Shown one piece after another: positions 41,765 through 53,204 of a stretch of DNA of 64,000 nt. Position numbers and translations under genes: made by a program. The notes under the pieces were generated by a model that was given only the letters and a program-made list of their open reading frames with translations, did not search any database and was not told the origin of the DNA. Source of the stretch: Craspedostauros australis (Eukaryota; Bacillariophyta; Bacillariophyceae; Mastogloiales; Achnanthaceae). Numbering within the stretch: the first letter of the stretch is position 1; every line of letters begins with the position of its first letter. The DNA lies in contig JAMXDE010000009.1 of NCBI GenBank assembly GCA_026770025.1, forward strand, positions 62,001-126,000, given 5' to 3'.

Positions 41765-43288
41765 TCACGACGGCGCAAGGCACAGAGTTGTGGAAGTCTG
41801 GCTGCCATTGTATGTTGCGCTTGGAATCTCGCCTGCGTAGCCAGTTCCCAGAAGCAGCTGCTGCGCCATCATGAGTATGTCAGGGCATTGCGGAAAGCTC
41901 CCCATTGCTCTCTTCGCAGTGACGTGGAGACCACAGTTGACTGCATGGTTGCGGACCTTCCAGTAATCGATCTTGATGCCACCATTCTGATTCTGACCTG
42001 GCGCAGTCTCTCGCAAGATGTCGAAGAGGATGCCCAAGCCATGGCGGTGGATATCCAGGCATTCGGGGAAGTTATGCAACGACCGGCAGATCATGCCGAC
42101 GCCACCAAGCTGGATGAGTATGGCCTTGTGCTGGGCGTTGTCGTAGCACAGCGTGAAGATGGACCACAGAGACCACTTGGCGATGCCTCGATGCAACCTG
42201 TACCAGTTGGCGGTGTCGATGATGACGCCCATCCCACCAGCCTCGCAGACATGTCGTGACAGCGTCGTAGCCAACGAACGATCGCCCGATCCATCGCCGT
42301 CGTCGTCCGCCAGCACGCCCAGCAGCAGCGCCCCCTTGCGCAATGATTCTGCAAGAATCTCCTCCTGGCTCTCATCGCGTTCGTTCCTGGCCTTGTCCAA
42401 CAACCGTCTCATGCTCTGGATGATTCCCTTCACCCCGAATTGCCGGGGGTTCGAGATGCACCTTGTCCGAACGGCGGTGTCCTTTGCGATCAGAGAAAGG
42501 AGGAACAGCGCAGTTCTGATCACGTTGACGTCTTCGGGGTACTTCCGAATGGAACTGAAGCATGCTTCCTGCGCAACCAGGGCAAGACCGTCTTCCATCT
42601 GCGGCATGCTGCCGTGGTTGTTTCGTATGGAATCGGCGACCCTTGCGCCCAATTCGTGCATGATGGCCAGGCACTTCATTGTGTTGCTGCGCACGCGAGT
42701 TGCATCGGTTGCTTCGTTCGTCACATCCGTACTCGCGATCTTGTCCGCATCAGCACTCTCCAGTTGGTCGTCTTGAATCTTCTCAAGTTGTTCGATGAAC
42801 TGCGAGGGCTGCTGCAGTTGGGACAGCTTCATTTCGCGTCTCATGTCCAGCACCGACGCATCATCTTGTCCCGCTGACATGGCAGCATGCGGCATCCATG
42901 CATCCTCTTCCACGCCCTTCCCTGCATCGTCAGAGATGTCACGAATGAGATAGTCACCATCATCGTCCAGCAACAAGGATGTGACGAGCATGAAAAGACC
43001 AAAGATGAAGGACACGGAGCCGGACCAAACCCAACCTCTGGTCACCATCACCGATCCTCCCACCACAACGAGCGTCGGGAATGCGACCTTCTCAACAAGA
43101 GAGGGTGGTGATGGTGACGGTGGAGGAGATTCGCCCTCCAATCGAAGCTTGGGATCGTTGTTCTGGAGGCCACGAAGACCTGCCTTCGCTCTGGATTGCA
43201 CCATCGCTTCCATGGCCTCTATCGTCTCCAGCATCTCCATCGTCTGCTTCCTTTCTTCGCCGTTGGTCTTCTTTCCGTGTCCTCTCAT
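41765..43288 (-). CDS. Membrane protein with ARM-like C-terminal region
   Basis: A frame of 507 residues. The N-terminus is charged and polar with a Pro-rich stretch. Two adjacent membrane helices lie at about 68-84 and 88-107 (VAFPTLVVVGGSVMVTRGW, SVSFIFGLFMLVTSLLL). The long C-terminal part is helical with armadillo-like blocks: ALFLLSLIAKDTAVRTRCIS, CEAGGMGVIIDTANWYRLH, KWSLWSIFTLCYDNAQHKAILIQLGGVGMICRSLHNFPECLDIHRHGLGILFDI (split here into segments in the same order). ARM repeats bind proteins; the partner is unknown. It lies upstream of plastid gene B on the same strand, about 490 bp away. Its last 115 residues also occur as a fragment at 37973-38325. Confidence 0.7.
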   Translation of the reverse strand: MRGHGKKTNGEERKQTMEMLETIEAMEAMVQSRAKAGLRGLQNNDPKLRLEGESPPPSPSPPSLVEKVAFPTLVVVGGSVMVTRGWVWSGSVSFIFGLFMLVTSLLLDDDGDYLIRDISDDAGKGVEEDAWMPHAAMSAGQDDASVLDMRREMKLSQLQQPSQFIEQLEKIQDDQLESADADKIASTDVTNEATDATRVRSNTMKCLAIMHELGARVADSIRNNHGSMPQMEDGLALVAQEACFSSIRKYPEDVNVIRTALFLLSLIAKDTAVRTRCISNPRQFGVKGIIQSMRRLLDKARNERDESQEEILAESLRKGALLLGVLADDDGDGSGDRSLATTLSRHVCEAGGMGVIIDTANWYRLHRGIAKWSLWSIFTLCYDNAQHKAILIQLGGVGMICRSLHNFPECLDIHRHGLGILFDILRETAPGQNQNGGIKIDYWKVRNHAVNCGLHVTAKRAMGSFPQCPDILMMAQQLLLGTGYAGEIPSATYNGSQTSTTLCLAPS

Positions 43289-44150
43289 CTCAACATGATC
43301 GCTCTAGAGAGAGTCGTACGAGGATCACACCATTCGCGCCCTTCTTTGAGCGTCCGCAGAGGATGTGTAATGCCGCCGCGGTCGTCTATCTATCTGTGTG
43401 TGTGTGCGTATGTGTCTGTACTATATCACGTGTTATGAGCAGCGGGAGGAGAAGGAGGAGATCGGAGCGAGGCTGGGGTGGCGAAGCATCGTGAGGCATC
43501 GTGATGTGTTGCAAGTTGTTGTTGTTGCGGTTGCAGTAACGCGGCGCCATTTTAGGGCCTATGTGAGTACATTGCACAAGTACCGATTGGACGAGCAAAA
43601 AACGCTGAGTGACTCGTTCGACTGCATGCTTGTTTCGCTTCTCGGAGGCGTGTTGGTGTCTCGGGCGCGTTTCCATCCAACGCACACGTGAAGCGAACCA
43701 CACACTCCAGCCACCCTCGCCTCATTGGAGTACCAAGTGTTTTTGACACCTCCCAACTTCAGTTGCGACACAGCCCCAGTCCTCTCTCTCTCGCTCCATC
43801 CCTCCGTCTATCCGGACCTACCTCTGCGGAGCAAATGATGCAACAGAGACTGCGCTGTTCCAACAGTCCTCGAGCGTTGCTTCCTCAGCTTCTCCTCATC
43901 CCGACCGCCACCTCGATCATCGTACCCAGCGAGAGTTCGCCAAAGGCATCTGACGAGCACCAGCCTGTATAATATCATTGTCTGTGCCACTGTCTGTGCC
44001 ATTGTCCAGGCCAGAGGACGCTGCGGGTGGCAACTATTGTATAATATAATAGGAAAGAAGACAGGCAGGCCAGCAATCCCAGAGAGGCTCTCAGAGAAGC
44101 TCGTATCCATCTGCTACACTCATCAACAACGAGAAGGTTGAGCAGCAGAG
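43289..44150. other. Divergent promoter interval
   Basis: About 860 bases between starts of a minus and a plus gene. It contains a GT-rich run (43395-43415) and a TGTATAATATAATAGG block near 44036-44051, about 100 bp from the plus-strand start; a similar block precedes the minus-strand gene at 23008. Confidence 0.5.
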
Positions 44151-46282
44151 ATGGAAAAAAAGAAGTCCGGAAGGACTTCACGTGCACGACGTGGCCATAC
44201 CAGCAATAGCAACAATGGCAGAAATGCAATCTCTCAGACCAGAATGGTGCTCTCTGTGTTTGTGTTGGGCTTTCTAATATGCAATTTCACGATGATGCAG
44301 CGTGCGTCCCAACGGCTCATCGAACCTGATGTCGATCCATCACCAACGATCAATACCAACGGCGATATCACCATCAACATCGATACTGGTGCCAATGCCA
44401 ATGCCAATTCACCAGTACCAATTCACCCGAGCCTGACCAATCTACCGCACCGTCAAATCTCAACATGGCGGCAACCCAGCCAGACCAATCGCCGACAATC
44501 GGTCTCAACGCGAACAAACTTCAGCAATCTGCATTAACCTCAGCTACGGAAATGCCCAAGTCAGATCCATCATGCCGCTTTCGGGATTACGCCGATCACC
44601 CTACGCACCGATTGTACGGAATCACATCTCCAGATTATCCTTACGATTTCCTCATGTCGTGTCAGTACATCTACGGCGAGAAGCCCATTCTATTGACTGT
44701 GTCGTCGACTCCAAATGAGTCTTCGTCATCTCCACCACTGGCAACAAAGTTGTGCAAGAATCTTGCGTCCATGGGGTCCCGTGCGCCCCTGATGGATGGA
44801 ACCAACCCAACCATCATCGATCTTTCGAGGCTGTCGGCACCGGCAGCAGATTTACCAACGTCAATGCAAACAACAAGCTACCGATCCGTCACGGACAGTT
44901 TTCCGACTGCGAGGTATGTCGTTTCGGTCGTTTTCAAGATAAACCATCAGTGCGGCTACGGCCGAAACAGAAAAAAGAAGAAACCGACTGTGCGAATTCC
45001 AACCATGCGTACGTATCGGCATGAAACTGACATCATCATCATGAACGAACACTTCCAGCCTCTTGCAATGTCGACCATCGAAGCACCGACGTCGATACTC
45101 ACCAGGGAGGAGATTCCGGCAGCAATACACAACTCTTTGCCACCGATGATCCACGCTGAGATGGATGATAGCCGACTGTTCGTGCATGACTCGCAGCTGT
45201 GGGTGTCGTACAGGAAGTACGCCAATGGTGAATTGCATAGGCAATCCATGTCTCCGCTGCAATTCTTCGTGGCAGAGAGCACAGGCGACCTGCTAAGAAA
45301 AGCGTCAGCACAAGAAACGAAGACGAAGGTTCTGAAAGTTGCGTTGAAGGAGCAAATGGGCATGACGTATGGTCGAAACATGCCCGTCCTCGAGCAGCCA
45401 CGGAATCAGAAATCGGCGCCATCAACATGGTCGCCATCACGATTGCAATTCTTGCAGTGGTTGGACCCAATTTGGGTGCAGACGCTTGATTTGAGCTCGG
45501 TGTTCCCAGATGTCTCCCCTTCGCCGTTGGAATCCACGGTCGACGGAGGAGCTGCGGCAGCAGAAGCAGACCCACAGCAACCTCGGCCACCGCGTCTGAC
45601 GCAGCCATCTATCAAAATGATCGAACTGGAGGCAAATCGTCACGGAAACAATGGTGCTGTCGCTACTCTGCGAAAGGTTGACTTCCGCATGCATGACCCG
45701 CCCAACTTCGCAAAGCCAGATTTCCATGGAACACCCGGCGTCATGTTGCACATCGCGGGATGGAACGAGTACTTCGGAATGGGCCATTTCAATCGAGAGG
45801 AAAAAGTACAAGGCGACAGCGTCCATGGCAACCATGGACACCACTACACTCACTCGTTCTTCACCATTGGCATGGATCCAGATGGTCACTATTCCCTGCG
45901 ACGACTATCGCAGGAGTTCGTGTTCCCATCGCAGCACGCTCCGCAGGACGCGGACGTCATCCAGTTTGCCAGCGGAATGGAATCGATCTTTGATAGTGAC
46001 GGCGGCGGCGAGTCCGCTGACTTCCCATCCAAGCTGCTGATATCGTACGGTATCAACGACTGCGAGTCGGCCGTCGTAACGGTTGATTGGAAGACTGTGA
46101 CCTCGCTGTTGCGACCTGTGGACTCGTCGAGTGGGAAGAAGGAGGTGCATGATCTGATGGGGTTTGTCGATGAATGGAAGACGTGGGAGAAAGGCAGGAG
46201 GTGCCCCAGGACTCTCGCACATTGTATACATACAGCATTCCAATTGAATTCCAATCCTCATGACTGGTCTTTGCATCAATGA
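44151..46282 (+). CDS. Type II membrane protein, glycosyltransferase/propeller-like
   Basis: Two overlapping frames join if a 65-nt intron (44415-44479, GTACCA...ACCCAG, phase 0) is removed, giving 688 residues; a frame change without an intron is the alternative. A basic N-terminus and one membrane helix (MVLSVFVLGFLICNFTMM, residues 32-49) give a Golgi-type type II topology, followed by a Thr/Asn-rich stem. The lumenal part has HGTPGVMLHIAGWNEYFGMG, NHGHHYTHSFFTIG and the closing LLISYGINDCESAVVTVDW. The last motif resembles the final blade in GH130-like beta-propeller enzymes and related glycosyltransferases. A role in glycan synthesis is inferred, with moderate doubt. No catalytic acid is assigned. 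Confidence 0.62.
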
Positions 46283-46594
46283 AAAAGATCAAAGCGAGCC
46301 GTGGTTGTCAAACCATTCACTGGCCCTGCCAATACATCAGAGTTTGCTACGCACTTCCGACGCATGGCCGCGTTCATGATTTGATCCCGACGAAGCTTAG
46401 ATCGTAGTAGAATAGTTGATGATGGATGGCAGATACCAAACCCGTACTTCTGACGCTGCTGCTGCTCAAGACCTAACCGAACTTCTAAAAAGAATTGGAG
46501 AAGTAGGATGGATGGTGTGCGAGGAGTGCATGCTTTCGCCAAGTTGCCCAACACAGCTCTGGCCGCCGATAGGGTGATGAGTGTCAACAGGTCT
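46283..46594. other. Short convergent interval before the tRNA terminator
   Basis: 3' flank of the type II membrane protein gene. No gene is seen. Confidence 0.4.
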
Positions 46595-46600
46595 AAAAAA
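46595..46600 (-). terminator. Pol III terminator of tRNA-His
   Basis: A run of six T on the minus strand, five bases past the tRNA 3' end, the standard RNA polymerase III stop signal. Confidence 0.85.
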
Positions 46601-46605
46601 GAGAA

Positions 46606-46677
46606 TGTCCGCACTGGGAATCGAACCCAGCCTTTCACAACCACAATGTGAGGTACTAGCCACTATACGATGCAGAC
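46606..46677 (-). tRNA. tRNA-His (anticodon GUG)
   Basis: The minus strand folds into a complete cloverleaf with no intron. The 7-bp acceptor stem is GTCTGCA/TGCGGAC (one G-T pair). The D arm is GTAT-loop-GTAC with the A-box sequence ATAGTGGCTAGTA, the anticodon stem TCACA/TGTGA with loop TTGTGGT (anticodon GTG), and the T arm CTGGG-TTCGATT-CCCAG (B box). The discriminator base is A. No encoded G-1 is needed, since eukaryotes add it after transcription. Confidence 0.95.
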
Positions 46678-47097
46678 TGTACAGCGTGTCCAAGTAATGC
46701 TGTTGCACTCCGCATCTCATATTACATACTATAAATACTTTATACACGTTGGGACACAATTCTGTTCTCCGCACCTGGTCGCGTTACTCTGAGACGGTGA
46801 CTGTCTGCGCCAGGTATTCTACCTAATCTCTCCAGCAACAGAGAGAGAGAGTACGATAAAAATGGTCGTGTCCATCGCAAGCTTTTTCTGATTCTTTGTC
46901 TCGTGTCTTCAACCGATGCACAAGCGGCTGAAGCGTCGGCTTTGTGCTTCTACACCGTCGTCTTCCTGATCGCATCCCAATGTACTTCGGACTACTCAAT
47001 TCCAGACTACGCAGCCATATTGTTCATGCTCTATTTCAGTGTGATGCAATGTTATGCTGTGCTGTGCTGTGCTACGCGCCGAGCCGCTCAACTCGGA
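46678..47097. other. Interval between tRNA and DNAJC17-like gene, no gene seen
   Basis: Upstream side of the tRNA (minus) and 3' side of the J-protein gene. Contains a short GA run near 46838-46850. Confidence 0.4.
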
Positions 47098-48351
47098 TCA
47101 CGACATCGAGGTAATCTGGATGCGTTTCAGTTCGCCAGCGCTCAGCAGACCCTGCAGCACATCTCGTTCTGTCTTCTCCAGCTTTTCCAAGGGAGTGCCA
47201 TGGTCCGCGTATTCGAACGACCTTGGAAAGTCGAGTGGCCAAACATGATTCAACCGTCTTGTCGCAGCCCTTCGCTTGGCGACTGCTTCTGCTGCAGTTG
47301 TTGTTGGTGTTGTTGACGAAGTTGCTTTTGCTGCCGTTGCTGTTCCGCGGGACACATACTCGTCGCCTTCCTCCTCCATCGCCATCTGTCTCATGAGCTC
47401 TTCTCTTTCCCGTGCCTGCCGTATTCTTCGCTCTTCGAGGGTTTCGGAGTCAGCCTGGGGTTTCTTCGGTTGCTTCGCCTGTTCGTCTGCGAATGCCTGC
47501 TGCTCCGCAGCACGTTGGTCCTCCTCCATCTGCTCCTCACGGTCCTTCCTCGACCCTACAAACTTGGCTCGCATCTCCTTGTGCTTGGCGTAATAATCGA
47601 CGCAGGGCCTGCAGCTGGAGGCCTTTTCGAACGTGACGAGCGCCATGTTGCCCTTGGAACCAAGGAAGGAGACGCTCTCCACCATGCCAAACTCCGACAG
47701 CATCCTCGCGATGGAATCATCCGACGGACTCGTCTTGAGCTTCTTCCGGTCCCATTTGAGCTTGATCTGGCGATCCTCCTCATCCTGCTTGGCGCGCTTG
47801 ATCTCATCCTTCGCCCGTTGCTTCTCCAGCTCCTCTTCCTCCTGCTTGGCGTACTCGCTCCACTTGCGCTTCTCCCCCTGGCCGAAGACATCCTGCTTGC
47901 GCTGCTGCTTCTGCTGCGCCTGACGTTCCTTCTTGAGCTGCGATGTGGTGGTCGCCCTGCTCTTGGAGGCGACCTGCTGCGCCTCCGCCTCGCGCTTCTT
48001 GAGCTGGGAACGGAAGTCCTTGCGCTTGCGGCTCATGGTCTCCTCGCGTTCCTTCTCCACCTCCTTGCGGCGCAGCTCGGAGGCGCGCTTCGCGTCGTAG
48101 GCCTTGCGATCGGCCGCATTGTCCGCGTCGAGGAGGAAGGCCTGGGCCTCCTTGATCTGATGGAACCGCTGTTCGACCTGCTGCGGCGTGAGGTCGTTGT
48201 CCTTCTTGTGGCGCTGCTTGTCGGGATGGTACTTCAATGCCAGCTTGCGGTACGCCTTCTTGATCTGGTCGTTCGTCGCCGATGTCTCCACTCCAAGAGC
48301 ATCGTACGGATCGAACGACGGCATCTTCGGGGCTGACTTCTTTGGTGCCAT
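47098..48351 (-). CDS. DNAJC17/Cwf23-like J-domain plus RRM protein
   Basis: A single-exon frame of 417 residues. The J domain is at 12-88 ([32 protein letters not shown]), with HPD at 42-44. A long charged coiled coil (95-200, rich in K/E/R/Q) follows. A degenerate RNA-recognition motif lies at about 195-255: QIKLKWDRK (strand 1), [18 protein letters not shown] (helix 1, strand 2), [14 protein letters not shown] (strand 3). A second coiled coil and a short basic end close the protein. J + coil + RRM is the DNAJC17 (yeast Cwc23 relative) plan, a spliceosome-linked co-chaperone that acts with Prp43/Ntr factors. Nuclear location is expected. All key J-domain residues are present. Confidence 0.9.
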   Translation of the reverse strand: MAPKKSAPKMPSFDPYDALGVETSATNDQIKKAYRKLALKYHPDKQRHKKDNDLTPQQVEQRFHQIKEAQAFLLDADNAADRKAYDAKRASELRRKEVEKEREETMSRKRKDFRSQLKKREAEAQQVASKSRATTTSQLKKERQAQQKQQRKQDVFGQGEKRKWSEYAKQEEEELEKQRAKDEIKRAKQDEEDRQIKLKWDRKKLKTSPSDDSIARMLSEFGMVESVSFLGSKGNMALVTFEKASSCRPCVDYYAKHKEMRAKFVGSRKDREEQMEEDQRAAEQQAFADEQAKQPKKPQADSETLEERRIRQAREREELMRQMAMEEEGDEYVSRGTATAAKATSSTTPTTTAAEAVAKRRAATRRLNHVWPLDFPRSFEYADHGTPLEKLEKTERDVLQGLLSAGELKRIQITSMS

Positions 48352-50490
48352 GGTACTGTCTGTTCTGTTGCGTTATGCTTCTTCCACGATACGACCTATG
48401 TGACGAACACCAGGAGATCACACGTCTCCAGCTGTTGCTATGTTCCTATTCTTCGTTGCTGCAATGCAATGTGACACAATGCAACACAATAGAGTATCGT
48501 TCACTGATGCACGAACTACTGTAGTTGTATTAGTACGGATGTACTTTGGACAACCACTTCCAAAGTCCCATCCGTGTTGCTTGTTCCGCGGAACGCCCAG
48601 CGAAACGCGACATCGAAGAGCGGCGCAGAACATCGCGCCATGGTCGGTGTTGTGCGTCGAGTTTGTGGCAAACTGTCGAGAATTGTTGGTTTCAATGGAG
48701 TCGGAGTTGTCAGCGGTACAATTTACAGCATTTGGTGCATGTGCTTCTTCTGTTGGATTGTGATATCTCCGGGTCCGGAAATGATGCAAAATCGCAACAC
48801 ACAGGAAGGCAAAAGAGAGAGGTCGCCAAGAACATCGTCACTGGAACCCTGCCCACGACAACGAGAACCGCCCAACCAGCTTCCGCAACTTCTCGTGCAA
48901 CTTTGCGGAGGTACTGGTGAGGGAAGGTCTCTTCCATGCATGTGGTTGCGGAGTTCTTTCGCCTCCGCCTGTACACACAGGCCCATCTGTTCCTGTGATC
49001 GATGGAGATGGCAGGCATGCGGCATGTACTATTACGAGCTATGCATGGTGTGCTTTGTGCCGAGAGAGAGAGAGAGAGAGAGAGAGCACTCTCGTATCCG
49101 TGGGCTGTGTCTGTGGTGCCTGCATAGTAGCTCGTCGGGGGGCATGTTGGGTAATCTCTGCCTCCTTGTTCGAGAGAGTTGTGGCGGTTCTTGTTGCCAG
49201 ACCATGGAGCAGTGTCTTCTGTCTCTTGGCACGCATGATCACTGGTTCCGCGTTGTTCTTTGTATTGGATGCATTTCGCATGAGGGGCCTCGGTTGTTCC
49301 AAGGAAGAAGCAGAGACGAGTCCGAAGCATCTTGAACACATGCACAAGCGTCCTCGTGGTGGTACAGTTGCTGCCATTTGGGACGAAAAAAAACAGAAAG
49401 AAATGGCCGCCCACCTCACTCCACTGATTCGTGATAGGGATTTAGCGCACTTCGCCGAAGTCATGAAGTCCTTTCGGTGTCGTGGCAGTGTCACCAAGAC
49501 GGGCACAATTACGCTGGAACACGGTCGTCTCCCATGTGAAAAGTTGACTGCATAGTATTTAGTGTCGTTCTCAATGACGGAACACGACCTGACCTTTGGT
49601 TTGCGACAAGAAAGAACTGCACCGAACAAAACACACAGAAGGGAAGAAAGGGCACTGGATGTTCTCCGCCCGCCACCACGCCTGCACTCTCTCTGGTACG
49701 ACTATTGATGTCGACACAGGCAACATCGGCAGCCCAAAAGGGCACACCAAAACACACAACCAACCAAGAAAGAGAGGGGGCGAACACGAGAGGGTTGCTC
49801 ACACGAGACCCAAACAAGAAAACGTCAAAGACAAAGAAGACAACAAAGTAACACTCGCATGTCACCATCCTCGCAATCTTCACCAGCCTGAGCCATTGGC
49901 ACAGAGTTCATCTCCACTCGCCGCACGAGCTATCGCAAGAATCAACATCAACCACAGAGCCCGATTCGCGCTGTTCCTCACGAAGCACATCAGATCATCC
50001 TTCGAGTTGAGCCGCGCTGGGCTGAGCAAGGTTGAATGGAGCAGAGTGGAGAAGGACGCCATACTACTAGTAGTACAAACACTCGAGAAACACTCCGTCA
50101 CCGCTCTGTACGATCTCCAGATACCTCTTGATCACTTGAGGGGTTGCTTGCAGCCAACATCACCCTGGGAGACGAAGTGAAGACAGCGCAAACGAACGAC
50201 AAACGAATTCCAGTTGCCATTTTCATCACTGCACTCCACTGCACTTCATTGCACTGTACCCCACAAGAAGCAACCAGCATTGAGAGGAGTGATAGGAGTG
50301 ACAGTAGTGATAGGAGTCGCCGTGAAGGATACCAGGACAATCTCAAGAGACAACATCACAAAGTGCATTTCATCATCCACACAAACAGAAGCAGTTGGTC
50401 GACGTTATTCCTGCAGCAACAGCACTTCCATCCACACTTCCATCCAACATCGGCAACACAGACACGTGCGGAGCAGACTAGGACATCACC
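48352..50490. other. Divergent 2.1-kb interval, no supported gene
   Basis: Between the starts of the J/RRM gene (-) and the NIPA-like gene (+). It contains the GA repeat at 49062-49087 and short imperfect GATAGGAGTGACAGTAGT-type repeats near 50285-50325 in the likely 5' leader. Overlapping frames at 48.9-49.6 kb have no domain features. Confidence 0.5.
49062..49087. repeat. (GA)n microsatellite
   Basis: Thirteen GA units in the interval between the J/RRM gene and the NIPA-like gene. Confidence 0.92.
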
Positions 50491-52478
50491 ATGTCTTTTG
50501 TCGAAGTCAAGGAGTCGATCATCCTTTGCAGCGTCCTGGCCGGTCTCGGCGGCGTCCTGGAGGTGTTCGGCACAGCCGTGCTGGCATATCCTGCCGCCAA
50601 GGCAGCGCAGGAAGGCGTCAAATGGTCCGATTGCTCCTTGCGCATTGCGTTGGCGCTCAATCTCCTCTTCCAGTTCCTGGCTTCAATGGCAGGCAACCTC
50701 ACCAGCACATGGTTCGGTCCCATCTCCGTCGGTGAGTAGTCGTACCATGCGAGGCTGGAGTGCGGCTACGCACTTGAGACACAATTGAAGCCAAGTTGAA
50801 TGAATGGCATGCGATAACTCCATGTCTCGCGTGTGTTGTATGTGTTGCATGGCGGTGCGTCGCATCTGCATACGTGTCCTCTCACACCCTCCACACACAC
50901 CCACACTTGCACCCACACTTGCACCCACACTTACACACACACATTCTCAATCACACTCTCATGGCAACAGCCGGGCCCGTATTCTTCGCAGCCCAGTTAG
51001 TCGCCAACCTCGTCGTCTTCTGGATCGTGCTGGGCATCGAGATGTTCACGAAGCAGATGCAGATCGGAACTTACGTCATCGTCGTCGCGGTGGCCCTCCT
51101 GCTCCGCGTTGGTCCAGGCACGCAGGAGGATCAGAACTTTGAGGACCTCATCATGAAGCCGTACGCCCTGGGTTGGTTCATCATCTGCGTCATCGCCATG
51201 CTCGCCGGCAGCCTCTTCCTCATCCCGGGATGCGACCTCAAAAACAAACTCAGCCAGAGATGGATGATCTACGCAGTCCTGCTCATCGTGCGCGGCACAG
51301 CCTTCGCGATCAACCTCACGACGGGCCGCGCCATCATCCTCAAGGCGAGCACCACATGGCAGGTCATCTCCTTCGCCATCAAGATCATCTCGGGAGCCAT
51401 ATACGCTGGTGCCATCGTCGTGCAATCGACCGTCGTGGAGCAGTCCACCTTCGTTCCCATCAACGCCTGCATCACGCTGCTCATCAACGCCATATCCGGC
51501 GTCCTCATTTGGGAAGATTACAAGGTCATCGGCGATTGGACCGGCTATGTCTGCGTCTTCATATTGTTCGCGCTGGGATCGCTGCTGCTTCTGGGTGACT
51601 TCCAACCGCTCAGCGAAACAAACCCGCAGGCGTTCCGTCCGCGCTACGACCTGCTGCGACAGAAGGGACGGCGGGAGCTCTTCGATAACATCCGCAGGTA
51701 CGCTGACGACGAATCCATGATGGTCATGGATGAACCCAGCGCTCGCCATGAAATGGCATTGGCCGGGTCGATCCACAACACTCCATCGCATCGACAGAGT
51801 CTGAAGAGCACGGGCAGCGGACGGGCCGTATCTCGCCGCGAATCATGGGCCGCGCTGTACGGAGTGCAAAAGACCAAGCGATTCCATCGCGCGTCGATGA
51901 TACGGCAGTACGGCCGCGGATCGGCGCCGGTGCTGGGCATGCACCAGAGCGACATGGATGATCTGATCGCCGCTGATTTGGAGATGGACGACCGGGATGG
52001 ACAGCTGCGCTCCAACAGTCACAAGGGCGTGGATGACGGCGACGCGTCGCCACAACAAAAACTGGGGCACCAGCAAGAGCAGCACATGTTTTCTGCCGGA
52101 TCGTTGGCCAGCAGCGGCAGATTCAGGAAAGCCGAAATGAGGATATCCGATATTGAGGAGGGATCGGAAGGAGACGACACATCGCAGTCGCAGGGAACCA
52201 CTCCGAGCTCTCAAAACATGCAAGTTGACGGCGACGGCAATGGCGCCACAGTCGCAGACGACAGCGCGCAGCCCGACTCCACGCTGCCGCATACTCAATC
52301 GAGCACGTTAACGCCATCGCAGCACGGCAGTTCATTGGACCCGGTGGTCGAGGATGAAAGGACAAACTGCCCCAGATCTGTGAATGCGCTGGGGACCGTC
52401 GTACGGCGCAATACATCGCAGACATCGACGGCGTCCATGCCCGACATGGACTCGACGAACGAATCCGGACAGGAATGA
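50491..52478 (+). CDS. NIPA/DMT-superfamily-like multi-pass transporter (two exons)
   Basis: Exon 1 is 50491-50731, the intron 50732-50970 (GTGAGT...CAACAG, 239 nt, phase 1) and exon 2 50971-52478, giving 582 residues. The splice joins ISV to AGPVFFAAQLVANLVVF, keeping a membrane helix. About nine helices span residues 5-295. The late helices VPINACITLLINAISGVLIW and WTGYVCVFILFALGSLLLLG resemble the NIPA magnesium-transporter and drug/metabolite transporter fold. The C-terminal about 270 residues are polar and probably cytosolic, rich in Ser/Asp/Gln, possibly regulatory. The substrate could be Mg2+ (NIPA) or a small metabolite. Plasma or endomembrane location; no plastid presequence is seen. 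Confidence 0.75.
50900..50935. repeat. 12-bp tandem repeat inside an intron
   Basis: Three copies of CCCACACTTGCA within the intron of the NIPA-like gene, upstream of a CA-rich acceptor region. Confidence 0.85.
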
Positions 52479-53204
52479 GGAGGCGCCCACAGGGAAGCCG
52501 TCGGTTTGGATGAAGATGTGCATGTAGATGTAGCTGTAAATGTACAATATCATGGTTCAGTACGAACTCCTCGCAGCGGACTTGCCAATGCACACGATCA
52601 GCGAATAGAGCACTCGGCAATGGGATGGGATCTGAGGCAGGAGATAGGCTGGAATGGGTCGGACCGACCATTGCTTCATGCAACGAAGAACGGCGCATTC
52701 GAACCTCTCCCTCACGAGACATCATCTCTCCGACACGAATTTGCGCTGTTCTTGTCCCTCAATCCCAATTCGTGGATACGACTCATGCGAACAACATGAA
52801 ATCTGATTGGCTGGCGTGGACCACCAGATGCGGTTCAAGAGCGTGTGTCAACAAGAATCAAAGCGGAAGTTCTGTTGATGCCGACGAACACTGACGCCAT
52901 CGCAGAGAAAACATGGTTGTTGGCATTTCATTTTCCGCATGGTTGCTGGTTTGTGGTTGAAGCAAGAAGGGTGAGCAAGAAGGGTGAGCAAGAAGAGACC
53001 AACCACACTTCATTCTCCTTTCCTGCAACTGCACCTCACTTCAAATCACATCATTTCGCAGATCAGTGGAAGAGGTGGGTGTCAACAGCTCACAGAGAGG
53101 CCAGAGACAACAGAGCACAAAACGAGAGACAAGGTCCGAGCAAAGTCATTGGCAGTTGATGATCAACGGATCTCCAATCCAATCAGCAAGAGGTTCCATC
53201 GGCC
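52479..53204. other. Intergenic interval, no gene seen
   Basis: 3' UTR of the transporter and 5' region of the next gene. It has a short direct repeat GGGTGAGCAAGAA at about 52968 and 52983. No supported gene. Confidence 0.45.

Larger units (their letters stand above)
40239..42111. repeat. Segmental duplication, copy B
   Basis: Partner of 36406-38325. In this copy the plastid-protein gene is followed upstream by the complete ARM-like gene, so this arrangement is probably ancestral. It carries an extra CT-repeat insertion (41304-41362 region) relative to copy A. Confidence 0.9.

Noticed and set aside
48917-49555. 212-residue plus-strand frame upstream of the NIPA-like gene
   Set aside because: Crosses a GA repeat and has an equally long antisense frame; no features.
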